A stretch of 64,000 bases of DNA, from assembly GCF_036711975.1 (NCBI RefSeq), contig NC_091972.1, forward strand, positions 5,585,001-5,649,000, in the 5' to 3' direction. This DNA comes from Onthophagus taurus. Taxonomy: Eukaryota; Arthropoda; Insecta; Coleoptera; Scarabaeidae. The notes beneath the pieces are model-generated. The model saw nothing but the letters and a program-made list of their open reading frames with translations. It did not search any database and was not told where the DNA came from. This document shows positions 25,070-37,200 of the stretch, one piece after another (the stretch's first letter is position 1; each line of letters begins with the position of its first letter). A program made the translations under genes and the position numbers.

Positions 25070-26740
25070 TTAACATCATTTTTGAAAAATTGAATTCTTA
25101 AGATATCTGTATGAACCGCTCGCGATTTATAAAAGAATGTATGTACTTTTTTGTGATCAAAGCCGCACTTGAAAATCTCTACTAGTTTTTGAGATAATTA
25201 TTACTGAACTTAACCCCAACTGTTATAATTTTAACAATTTTTGCCATCACTTTTAAAAAATCGAATTCTTAAGATATCTGTATGAAATGCTCGCTATTTA
25301 TGAAAGAATGTATGTACTTTTTTGTGATCAAAACCGTACTTGAAAATCTCTAGTAGTTTTTGAGATAATAATTATTGAACTCAACCCCAACTTTTATGAT
25401 TTTATAAGATTAACAGTTTTTGCCATCATTTTTAAAAAATCATGAAAAATCGAATTCTTATAATATCTGTATGAAACGCTCGCTATTCATAAAAGAATGT
25501 ATGTACTTTTTTTTGATCAAAACCGTACTTGAAAATCTCTACTAGTTTTTGAGATAACAATTATTGAACTCTACCCCAATTTTTATGATTTTATAAAGTT
25601 AACAGTTTTTGCCATCATTTTTAAAAAATCATGAAAAATCGAAATCTTATAATATCTGTATGAAACGCTCGCTCTTCATAAAAGAATGTATGTACTTTTT
25701 TGTGATCAAAACCGTACTTGAAAATCTCTACTAGTTTTTGAGATAATAATTATTGAACTCAACCCCAATTTTTATGATTTTATAAAGTTAACAGTTTTTG
25801 CCATCATTTTTAAAAAATCATGAAAAATCGAAATCTTATAATGTCTGTTTGAAACGCTCGCTATTCATAATAGAATGTATGTACTTTTTTGTGATCAAAA
25901 CCGTACTTGAAAATCTCTACTAGTTTTTGAGATAACAGTTATTGAACTCAACCCCATTTTTTATGATTTTATAAAGTTAACAGTTTTTGCCATCATTTTT
26001 AAAAAATCATGAAAAATCGAATCCTTAAGATATCTGTATGAAATGCTCCCAACATATAAAAAAAGATATGTACTTTTTTATGATCAAAACCGTACTTCAA
26101 AATCTCCATCCGTTTTTGAGATAATAATTATTGAACTTAACCCTAACTTTTATGATTTTATAAGGTTAACAGTTTTTGCCATCATTTTTAAAAAATCATG
26201 AAAAATCGAAATCTTATAATGTCTGTATGAAACGCTCGCTATTCATAATAGAATGTATGTACTTTTTTATGATCAAAACCGTACTTGAAAATCTCCACTA
26301 GTTTTTGAGATAACAGTTATTGAACTCAACCCCAATTTTTATGATTTTATAAAGTTAACAGTTTTTGCCATCATTTTTAAAAAATCATGAAAAATCGAAA
26401 TCTTATAATGTCTGTATGAAACGCTCGCTATTCATAATAGAATGTATGTACTTTTTTATGATCAAAACCGTACTTGAAAATCTCTACTAGTTTTTGAGAT
26501 AATAATTATTGAACTCAACCCCAATTTTTATGATTTTATAAAGTTAACAGTTTTGCCATCATTTTTAAAAAATCATGAAAAATCGAATTCTTAAGATATC
26601 TGTATGAAACGCTCCCAACATATAAAAAAAGATATGTACTTTTTTATGATCAAAACCGTACTTCAAAATCTCCATCCGTTTTTGAGATAATAATTATGGA
26701 GTTCACCCTGATTTTTTACAATTTTATGAAGTAAACATTT
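25070..26740. repeat. 189-bp satellite, about nine copies
   Basis: The marker GTATGTACTTTTT falls at 25139, 25310, 25499, 25688, 25877, 26066, 26255, 26444 and 26632. Spacing is 189 bp except for a shorter first step (171 bp) and a one-base-shorter last step. Each unit carries CTAGTTTTTGAGATAA or CCGTTTTTGAGATAA. Two variants alternate irregularly (CTCGCTATTCATA and CTCCCAACATATA), suggesting a higher-order repeat. Confidence 0.95.
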
Positions 26741-27000
26741 ATTAGGTCATATCTCAAAAACTAAATGAGATATCAAAATAAAATAAAAACGATTTTACAG
26801 CAAATTTAATCCTGTTTTAAAGTGTCTATTTCTTCATAACCATAAATCCTGATGATACGATTTTTTAAATAAAGGATTGATAGTGATTGTTGATATTAAA
26901 GAAACTTTAAAACATCGTATCTCATAAACTAATTGAGGTATCACAATGAAATAAAAAGTATTTTGTAGCAAATTCAATAATTACTTAAATTGTTGACATT
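26741..27000. repeat. Two diverged satellite-like units next to the 189-bp array
   Basis: CATATCTCAAAAACTAAATG (near 26744) and CGTATCTCATAAACTAATTG (near 26924) each precede an ATCAAAATAAAATAAAAA-type run and a TTTTRYAGCAAATT block. The spacing is about 180 bp. They contain the complement of the box found in the neighbouring array. Confidence 0.7.
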
Positions 27001-29255
27001 ATTTTCTTCTCCCTACAAAGTTAGTCATGATTTTTTAATACCTAAAATATGTTGTGCCTCAAGGTCAGACTCTCAATCAACAGTTTTAGCGAAAGACCAA
27101 ACATCAAGAACTAAAAGGTGTTGCAATACAATGAATACAACAATACACCGTGACTCATTGCAGTTTCAATAAACGATTTTTTGGCTCCATTAGTATCTTC
27201 GCCTAATTTTCATCAATTTATTTTGTGTGCGATTAATTTGAGAATGTACTAATTCAGACTACGTATGTAGTAATTCAATTAAATTTATATACAATTAATT
27301 CATACAACTTTATCAAATATTAATAATTTTTTATGAATTGTTTTTTATCGTGAAAAAATCATCATATTCATTGAAATTTCACGCTTTATAATAACCATTA
27401 AAAAAGATTATTAATTTTTTTCAAGATATTAATACGTAAAAAAAGTCGTATAATATAACGATAACGCATTCATAGAACGTTTCTAACATAATTCATCTGG
27501 ATAGCGTTGGAATTCCTTCGGATCGTAGTGGGCCCGAGCTAATACAGTTGAACTGTCAAATCTATCGGGGGCCTCTCTAACTCCAACAAAAATAAACGCC
27601 CGAGGCCAACACGAAGTCGAAGCCGAAAAACACAAAAATAACCGTTGACATAACGCGAAATCTGTCGTCGTCGTCGTTGTCCGACGCTGCCGTATTTTAG
27701 AGAAAATCAAAACGCTAAGATTCATCTCTTTTCAGAGTGTGGAACGCCGATGCCACTGCGGAGAGGAGAATCGACAAAGTTGTGTTGCAAGACAAGGACA
27801 CAGCCACATGAGGATATACACAGTAGATAGACTGGAGAGGACAGAGACGAGGCAGACGGTGTTTGACGCCAAGTGATAGTCGACGAGGCGCCAATAGAAG
27901 TACAAAGCCGTGCAAAAAACTCGTACAGATCACGCGGATAACATCTTAAGAGAAATACAATCAAAGGAAGCTACGCATTAAAAAAATAGTATACATAACA
28001 ATATGTTCTTACGTGAAAATCCAGGAGGAGGTGGTAAAGGTGATTCCAGCGTTAACTTGATCATTGTTTACGTTGCACAGATGACGACGAACCGGACGTC
28101 CACCATTCTTCACCTCTTCCCGGGAGGAATTCCATCGGTCGGGAGGAGGGGAGATGAAATTGGTATCGAAAATAATGACGCACTGATACTTATTAATAAT
28201 TATTATGATTCTAGAGTTAGCTCAGTCTTCTTGGTTGAGTAACAAACACACAGCTTGGCACAAATCGGTTAGACGCGTTGTTGCACTGGCTCGACGTTTG
28301 TATTTTGTATCGCGCCACGTTCGTCGTCAGTCACTTATTATCGAAAATTTCGCGATGGACCAGATTAGTATCTGTCCGGGATACTGCGGGGGTACCCTAC
28401 GTAAATATGATATGCTGGCTCTGCTACAACGGCGCCATGTTTACTCGCGCCGTCCTTGTCTTCCTCGGCCGATTGTGGATGACTCGACTAGCACACACCG
28501 CACGCACACGCGATCACCGGCCAGCGTAGGTATTTCGTTTCATTCTGTGTACGTAGTATATCGGCGCGAGGGAATCGCCTCTCTCGGCCTCCCACTACTT
28601 CACCACCACCTCCTCCTCCGCCACCCCCCCCTTCCACCTCCTTCTGTTACTGCTGCTGGTGCTCTCTACGTACGCCTTCGCTCTCCTCTCTCCACTTAAA
28701 AACCCTTTGTATACAGGACCGAACTTTAGTTTTATTCTATTCTCGCTATATCCAATTTATTAAATGTTGAAATTATCTGAAATTTATAAAAAAATAGATC
28801 AAGAGAAAAGACATAGTTTGCATAGTTCTATAAATCACTTGGTTTAGAGTGCAGAATTGAATTAATTGAAATGAAAACGTTAATTAAGCTAAAGTATTAC
28901 CAGTTATCAAGTATTGTAAGAAAAACTAAGATAATACAGAAGAGTATTTTTTTCATCTGATTGATGTGGAATGCCTAAATCTGCAAACAGATTTACTCTC
29001 TGGAATCGGTTCCTTACCAAAAGAAAAATCAGCGATGAAGAGAAATCCAGAAAATCGCAGTAATCAACGTATGAACCTGTCCTAGACATTGTAGCAGCAA
29101 ACAAGTAATAGAAAGCGATTCAGTTTGGTTGCAGAAAAGGATAGGTGTCAAGTTCAAGTTTTGAATAAATACGTTTCTTCTGGTTGACACGGGATATTAA
29201 GCTGCCGGTTCCAGTAACCAGACAAACAATTTTTTTTAACATTATCACATTTATC
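27001..29255. other. Gene-free region with the largest GC-rich patch
   Basis: From about 27480 to 28700 the sequence is much richer in G+C, with CpG-containing words, a GTCGTCGTCGTTGTC run and a CCACCACCTCCTCCTCCGCC run near 28600. Several long frames on both strands overlap one another and have arginine/serine-rich, low-complexity composition. I read them as by-products of base composition. A 5' UTR/promoter or enhancer cluster for schnurri is possible. No exon could be assigned. Confidence 0.35.
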
Positions 29256-29259
29256 ATAA

Positions 29260-29465
29260 AACTCCAGCGTTTAAGATGGGTTGGTCAAGTGATCAGAATG
29301 GGAAAAGAGTGATTAATCGATAGAAGAATGTAAGGTGTGAGACCGAGGATGAGATGGAAAGATGCTGTCGACCGGGACGCTAAGGAGATAAGTGGAGGTA
29401 GAAACTAGAAGAGCGAGGCCAAGGTTCGATTCGGGCTATAAAGATATAGAGACAGAGAGAGATTA
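29260..29465 (+). pseudogene. C-terminal tail of a non-LTR retrotransposon
   Basis: Translation gives LRWVGQVIRMGKE, then RRM-GVRPRMRWKDAVDRDA, then a RFDSG-like end with stops between. The order (LRW.GHV.RM, GRPR.RW.D.V, then a C-terminal NW..A..R) is the typical C-terminus of CR1/RTE-type LINE ORF2 in insects. It is a short dead fragment. Confidence 0.7.
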
Positions 29466-31560
29466 TCACATTTATGCTGGGAAGTTTGAATAACCTTGGG
29501 CTAAATACGGTAAGTTCCTGATGCAGTATCTCAAACTACCCAGAAGTCTGCACAAGGACTAGGCCATAAAAAATGACAAGGTATCATACTGAAAATTTGA
29601 ACTAACTACTCACTTAACTAACATCTTGGCATCTAATATATAAAACCACAGAAATATGCTGACCAGACTACATATATCCCAGGAATACTTTCTTTGGACT
29701 ATCTAGTTAAGGAATGACGCGAATTCTAGTATTAATAAATAATGAAGAATTGGCATGCGAGATGGCGTAATATCCCAATTTTGAGTGTGTGGATACAGGA
29801 AAGAACAGAAACCCAGGTCATTACTCTTTTGTCACCGATAGCGTGGTGCAGAAGAGTGCTTTAACACAGCAAACTGTGTTAAAGTGCTGGGAATTTGCAT
29901 ACAAAGAAAAATTGTGAGTGGAAGCGATGGCGAAATGCAACAGAAACTTTAATTATTTCGCAAATATGTTTAAGGGCACTCTCAAGCAGAAAGGAAAACT
30001 GTCGAGATAAATGCTTGATTCAAGCTTCTCCTAATTTTACCCAACCCAACCAAACTCAACCAGATCCAACCCAACTCTGTTAGTGCTTTAGGCATAAATA
30101 CATGTATGACTCATTGTAAGAAGAGTTCTTTCATCTTTTTTAACTTTTCTCTAATACGGCTAAAGAAAGTTTAGTATGTTGTATTTTACACCACAATCAT
30201 GTAGCTTGACAAATCAAGACGAATTTTTTCTCCGAATATGAGCATAATTTTATGTACTTTCAAGAATCCTGCCAGATTTACCTCTTTCATTTAGAATTCA
30301 GATCAAATCACGAAAAGATTAAAAAATTCCGAGATTAAAATGACTGTAATTTATTTGAATGGGTTGGAAATACACATATTAAGATGATACGGTATGAGCA
30401 TGTAAAAAATGTAATGATTCTGAAGCCAATCCTGTAATTTTAAGCACACGGCCGTTCCGATGAAAACTTTCAAACCTGTTCATCGTTCGTTCTCTCTCTG
30501 CCTTTGGAGTTACCTATCGAGCCGACAGAAGGCGGCCGTTCGCGACCCGATCGGGTGAGTTCAAAGTCCAGAGCTCGATGTAAAACGAAATGAACGAACG
30601 AACCGTGTGGCTACTTTAGCTGCGTGCTGCTACGGACGGACACTTTTCAAAATTACATTACGACGTACGTCGAATCTCCGTATACATCTACTTATGTAGT
30701 CCACCACCGGCAAAGACGTCGGATAAAACGACCGATCGCCAATCGAGAAGGCCGCGAACTGTCTTATACAAGCTTCGGCCTCCTACGACCCGATTGCTCC
30801 AAGTGAAAACAACTGATAAGCCGACGTTTTATCGAAACAGACTCGATCCGTGGAGACTGGTGATCGTCGTCGTCTGTAAATGCAGACGATATAATAAAGA
30901 CAGTCAGACGGTGAGACTGTAAAGAAATTATTTTTGAAACGAAAAGACGGACGCCTTTCAACGTCGTCGGAGGCGTCGTTTTACCTATTGCTTGGCTAAA
31001 AATAGACACGTCTGTATGAAGTAACGCGGTGCCGTTTCGCAGAAAAGAACGCCGTGCGTTGGAACGACATCGAATGGACAGGATTCCCGTAGCCTTTCTT
31101 CCTCTTTCCCCTCATCTCCCTCTTCGACTCTTTTTGAAGGCTCCGCTCAGACGGAATTTCCTACTCTATTCTGTTTTCGCCACTGGAGGAACTCAACAGT
31201 CCTCTACTTTTAAACAGATATGTACTAGCTTTTTGACCCATCAAAAAATCAACTATAAAATATTCAATTTTTTTCCAAGATATATTTCAAGTTCAAGAAA
31301 ATGTATAAAATTACTTAGAACATGTTAGAAAATGTTACACAACAATGTGCAATCATATCGAATCGTTCTCTGCAACTTGAGTTGTGTAGAGAGAATTCCC
31401 GTTCTATTTTACTTCTTTAACAAAAGAATCTGGAAAATGTCAAAAACATCATAAATAAGTGAGGCAGGAATTTAGAACAAAGAAGTAATCCCAAGGAAGT
31501 TGTATAAGATGCAAAAATCGTAAAAAATTAGTAACAAAGTGGACCAAATATAATCAGTAC
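29466..31560. other. Gene-free region with GC-rich patch
   Basis: A simple ACCCAACCCAACCAAAC-type run lies near 30040-30075. A CpG-rich patch spans about 30460-31180; within it, GATCGG followed by GTGAGT at about 30553 would be a good plus-strand splice donor, so a 5' non-coding exon is possible. No coding exon was recognised. Confidence 0.35.
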
Positions 31561-31564
31561 TAAG

Positions 31565-31735
31565 TAAAGATAACATCTAAGCTGGTAAGCATAACTAATC
31601 AGTAGAAGGATGCAAGGAGTGAGGCGGAGAAGGCGGCTGAGGATGGAACTAGAAGAGAGAGGCCAAAATTGGAGGCAAAGGCTCGATTCGGGTTGTAGAG
31701 CCATAAAGGGAAGTAAAGATACTAGGTAATGCCAC
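31565..31735 (+). pseudogene. Second LINE C-terminal tail, related to the copy at 29.3 kb
   Basis: Translation includes SRRMQGVRRRRR and then GQNW followed by RLDSGCRAIKGSKD. The nucleotide phrases AGAAGGATGCAAGGAGTGAG and GGCTCGATTCGGGTTGTAG match the 29.3 kb copy closely. Only the last part of the LINE ORF remains, with disruptions. Confidence 0.6.
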
Positions 31736-31739
31736 ACGA

Positions 31740-34040
31740 AGAGTATTGAAAGTATTCAAATTTGGGAGTGAAAAAAAATTTGTATTTTTGAAAAGTGAGC
31801 TCTTGTCTTAGTGTCAATTTTCATGTATTTTTTTTTACTTATTACTAATATGTTTTAAAAAACTAAATTATTTTTATTACGTTCCTGTAACCCATTAAAC
31901 ACTACCCAACAGAGCGAACGGAGTCAGAAAGACGGAATCTCCTCACGTAGTTGTCCACGTGTAGTGCCATAGATACATATGGGGACGAGAGCGAGGCGAG
32001 TCCGGGCGAGTTCCACTCCACCGGTAGACACTTGTCCTTCTTTTACATAACAGGTTATCTTGCCATCCTTCTCTCGGAATCTCCCTTTCGGCCTTGTCTC
32101 TTCGGCTCGGCCCACGAAAGCCGTTTCACCTAAACCTACCACCACACCATTCGATATTGCGAATATCTTACGATTCTCCGCCTCTCTCGCTCCTTCTCTC
32201 ACTTCTTTCACAGTTTGTTCATAACTGTTGTTCCACTGTTGTTCAATAAGTTTGAAAAGTTTATCTTCAAAGCTATTAAAAAATCTGGTGATGTAATTTT
32301 TAAATTAATAATAAGAAGCACTTGAAAAAATGGAAATTGGAATGAAGCGATGTGTTCTTTCTATTGGAATTTAAATCCGGTTTTTATTTTTCTAAGAAAA
32401 AGCTATTAATTTTTATCTTTTATTCATAATAAAGAAAAAAAATTGAGTCATTTAAACCACAAAAACTTTTTCAATAATAGAAACTAAATTAAGAGATATT
32501 TTTTATTTCGTATTTCCGGGAAGTTTAATTTCTTTCTTCGACTCTGGATCAGATTATTTGTTGCGTCATATTCTATGAATCATATCACTATAATTCGCGG
32601 AACCCAAAATAGCTTTTATTTTAATTATGTTTTATGCGAATATTGTATCTTTTTGTACTAAAATTAAAGATATCGGGTTATCGATGTTTAGTATTTCTGT
32701 TAAAAAACTTTCTATTTCCTCGATAAACGTTTTTCCCCAAGCGATGAGCTGCTTTCGAAGTATTACGTTATCCGATTTACATTACGAGTGAGTATATCTG
32801 TGATTCATAACTTTGGTATAGTAAAAATGAGCATATCATTTCCAACTTGACTGACCTTGACAAGTTTTTTTTCGAGATTCCTTGAATTGACGGAAAAATT
32901 CCGCAATTTGTAGGTACTTGGAAAATATGTTGTATTATTATTTTATTGATAATTTAAGATAATATTTATTTGATCTTTTCCAAAAAATCTAATTCCATTT
33001 TTGAAGGATTGTGGAGAGTTGATAACAAAGAAATATTTCTTAAAATATATTAATTGGGAACCCACAAAAAAATAATGTAAACGTGTTTGCTTATTGAGAC
33101 AATTTTTGCAGCACTAACACGAACACCAAAGACCTGTTCAAGACTGTTGTAGCCCCACTTACGGTAAGATCCTTAGGGATTTAACGACTTAGGAATGAAT
33201 GATTCTTCTTATTAGTTTCGATCGATTTATATTTCATAGTGTTTCACCTGTCGTTTTATAATTCCACGCCACATATTGTGTAGTAGAAGTGCTGCGCTTC
33301 ATTACTTCTACGGTTTCAAGCAAAGATTTTCGTTTCATATGACATTTTATTATTTTTTTTCTTTGTTGATTTGAAAGTTCAGGTGACTTTCTACCCACTT
33401 CGACACGATTAAAAATCTTGTATAACAGCAGTTATCTACACAAAAATACAATCTTGCGACCTGTTCGAATACAGTTTTTGCTGTGAACTGTGAATAAAAT
33501 GCTCTTTCGCGTACAGTTGTCAATCTCTATAGGTAACCAAGACATCCACTTTTGATTTACTCTTCTAAGTGAAATAAATCATAAAAGTATTTGAAATTTG
33601 TACTACCATTCTTGAGTAATTCGTGATTTTTCGGTGGGTGTTCAAATACGGATTTTGGATACCGTAGTTGCTTTGGTTGCCTATATCACTAAAAACGTAA
33701 TTTGAAAATTAGAAGAATAACAAATAATATGAAATAATTTCGTCATTTTACAAAGATATACTGGAGTATAAAACCTTCAAGCCCAATCTTCAAAAAAGCT
33801 AATTATTCTCCAAAAAAATTTAAATTCACAGAATAAGAAAGCAATTTGACAGCTATCACTAATTTCTATGAACTATGCCACTTGTTAACAAACTTCACTC
33901 TCATGGTCATATTTACGAACAAGATATCGAAAGAAATAAATAATTATTAGATCACAATTAATGAAATACACAAATTTTAATTTTACTAAAACGTAAATAT
34001 GTTAAATTAAATAAGATCTCCATTTATATTTAAATTTTTC
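31740..34040. other. Intergenic, upstream of Fancm
   Basis: A GC-richer patch spans about 31910-32210, and the remainder is AT-rich. No exon or transposon terminus was recognised. The last 200 bp are the proximal Fancm promoter region. Confidence 0.4.
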
Positions 34041-34041
34041 A

Positions 34042-34064
34042 TATTAAATAAAGCGCCATCTATA
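34042..34064 (+). promoter_or_regulatory. Promoter-proximal AGATGGCGC element upstream of Fancm
   Basis: Same 23-bp block as at 3395-3417 with one mismatch; core GCGCCATCTA at 34053-34062, about 206 bp before the Fancm ATG. The similarity spans flanking A/T bases as well as the core. Regulatory function is inferred. Confidence 0.4.
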
Positions 34065-34267
34065 AATTTCCTTCTCAATTATAGACGTCAAATTGACATT
34101 TAATAAAATTAATTTTATAAGGTTATAGGGGTTATAGGTTAGATTCAATTACTAAACAAGATTGTAGATTAAAGTAAATAGTTATTTGTAAAATGTTTAT
34201 TGTACTTTTCGTTTAATGTTTTTATATAATTTATAATATTTTTTATAATAATCATTTCATTGCAATT

Positions 34268-37200
34268 ATGGATACACAACTGGAAAGGTTTGATTATATT
34301 CATTTATATATTTTTTATGACATGTTTATTCTATTAATTTCAGTTATCACAGTAATGATTTAACCACTGAAGGTTTTGATTTACACGCCGGAAAATCGTG
34401 GATTTATCCCACAAATTATCCAATGCGTGAATATCAATTTCGAATAACACAAGAAGCTTTATATAAAAATACTTTAGTTAGTTTACCAACAGGTTTGGGG
34501 AAAACTTTTATAGCTTCAGTGGTGATGTATAATTTCTATAGATGGTATCCATCAGGAAAAATAATATTTATGGCCCCAACAAGACCTTTAGTTAAACAAC
34601 AAATAGAAGCATGTTATGATATTACGGGGATCCCACAGAATGTAACTGCAGAATTAACAGGGACGAAGGCTCAAATTTCGCGGGAGGAAATTTGGAACAC
34701 TAAAAGAGTCTTTTTTATTACACCTCAAGTTCTTCAAAACGATATAGACACCTTCCCTGATTTGTGTAAACAAATTAAGTGTATAGTGATTGATGAAGCA
34801 CATAAAGCAAGAGGAAATCATGCATATTGCGAAGTTATAAGAAAATTACATGTTCACTCAAAATATTTTAGAGTGTTAGCTTTAAGTGCAACACCTGGAA
34901 ATTCAACAAACGATGTGATTGATATGTCTATGAATTTATTGATTTCCCATTTAGAAGTGAGAACAGAAGAAAGCCCCGATGTTGCACCATATGTGTTTCA
35001 AAGACATTTAGAAACAGTTGTTGTTCCTTTAGGTGGAAAATTGGAAGAGATGCGAAATAAATACTTGAGGGTTTTAGAAAGATATGTTAAAGTATTAAAA
35101 GATAACAATATCATAACAGGAAATTGTGCAAATTTAACCAAAGGAAAAATTTTTATGACATTAAAAGATTTCAATCTTCGTTCAAAGTATCAAAGACATC
35201 CGAAACATAGTGAAATATCTAGAACTTTAACTATTTGTATTACTTTATATCATGGATATGAGTTGCTTATTAGGCATGGGATGAGAGGATTTCTAAATTT
35301 TTTTGAAGGTGATTTAAATTAATAATTTAATAAAAATAAATGAAGCTTTTTTTGTCTTTTTTAGAGCATAGCAAAAAATCACTATTGGAAGGTAATTCAC
35401 AGTTGTTTGCTGTGATGGATGAAATGCAACAATATATTGGTCCTAGACCTGATATTTCTTTATTACCTGATGGAACAATACCACAAGTAAATAAAAATTT
35501 TTTTTATTATGTTTATGCCAGGTTAACAGTCCATAAATCTTTAAATTAACAAAAAAGCTTCATATAAACATAGGTCGAACGCTTAATTTAATTTAATATA
35601 ATATATAAATTTAATAATTTAATTTAAATTAATTTTTTTTAATATTACACGTGTTTTTCAATCGTTTCTATTCAAATTTGGTATACGGAGGTTTTTTGGC
35701 ATGAAAAAGAGTCCGTTTGACTATAGCCGGTAGAGGGCGCTCTGTACGTATTCTTTACGGATTAAAATAACCATAACTTTTCTGAGAGTATACTTTTTGA
35801 ATAAAAATTCTTATTCTGTGTACTTTTTTAAACAAAAAGGGTACTCTTATCAAAATGGCCTAAAGTTGATCGTTTTGAAGATAATCCGCTTTATATTATT
35901 TGATATACAGGGTGAGTTTTTTGCATGTTTAGTACAGAGACCTTAAAAACTAGCGGAGATAGAGAGACGATTAAATAGGGAAAGAATTGCAGTTTTATGA
36001 ACTCAAATTAACGAGCTTTTTGTTTTTTGGATAAAATGCATGGTTAACTAGATATCTCGAAAAAACCGTTTTTTTGTTATATCGTTCGATACCTATGGCT
36101 CCGCTATTATTGATTTTAGGAAAAATGTGTAAAGAAAAAATTTGTAGGGTATTGCATGTTTAATAAAGCAGTCTAACTGATTTTTTTATTTTAGCAATAA
36201 TTTTTGAGATATGACACAAACTTGAATTTTTCTAATGGAAACCATAGTTGGCCATGACTTTATAAAAAAAATTCTCTAATCTCAACGATTCTAATGATAT
36301 ACCACTTGACATAGATATGTTTATTAGTAAATAAATTGTAGCCATTTATTCTTTTAATTGGAAAACTGTTCAGGTAGTATGCTATGGAAACAATTGACAG
36401 ATACGTTTGGTTATGACAGCTTAAGTCAAACGTATGTTTCGTTTAGTTTCTAATTAACGTTGATTGAGGTTTTGTTAATTATAACCAATATGAATTTTTC
36501 TAATCAATAAAAGCGTGATATCATTAAGTGTTACATTTTATGCTATAAAAATGCAATACAAGCTGCAGAACAGTATTTCGCCAGCCTTCTCTACCTACTT
36601 TTAAAAGGCTGATAATTAAGTATGGTTTTTTCTGTAAACCAATTAAAGATGCAAGACAGAAGTAAATGTATTAGCACGAATTCATTAAGATGCATCGGTT
36701 TCAACACAAGTTACATCTGAAGCAGGCACGTCACAACGTACTGTCGTAAGAGAACTAAAAAAGCATAGATTTTATTCATATAAAACGGCAGTTTCACAAA
36801 CACTACCCTCAGATGACTACAATAGGTGTGTACAATTGTACGTGGTTTATTAACATGTGTGAAGCTGATGTTTTTTCGAGATATCTAGTTAGCTATGCAT
36901 TTCATCCAAAAAACAAAAAGCTCATTAAATTGAGTTCATGAAACTGCAATTCTTTCCCTATTTAATCGTCTCTCTATCTCCGCTAGTTTTCGAGATCTCC
37001 ATACTAAACATGGATTCTCTAAAAATCAAAATATGCTGTTTAAGTATGAAAATATGCTCTATAAAAAATTGGAATTAAATCTTAAAATATGGATATCTTT
37101 TAAATCTGTAGGTGAGGTTAAACAAAGCAAATGAAAAATGATATCTATTTCTAAACAGGAGATATTTATTAGTTCGACTTATGAAAACTAAAAGAGAATT

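Noticed and set aside
27480..28700. Cluster of overlapping open frames on both strands
   Set aside because: All follow GC-rich, low-complexity sequence with Arg/Ser/Leu composition, overlap each other in several frames and show no domain, so chance frames are the better reading.
29427..29445. tRNA-like GGTTCGATTC T-loop string
   Set aside because: It belongs to the LINE C-terminal remnant; no acceptor or anticodon stem can be built around it. The same applies to the string at 31688 and to GCGGTTCGAATTCC near 49395.
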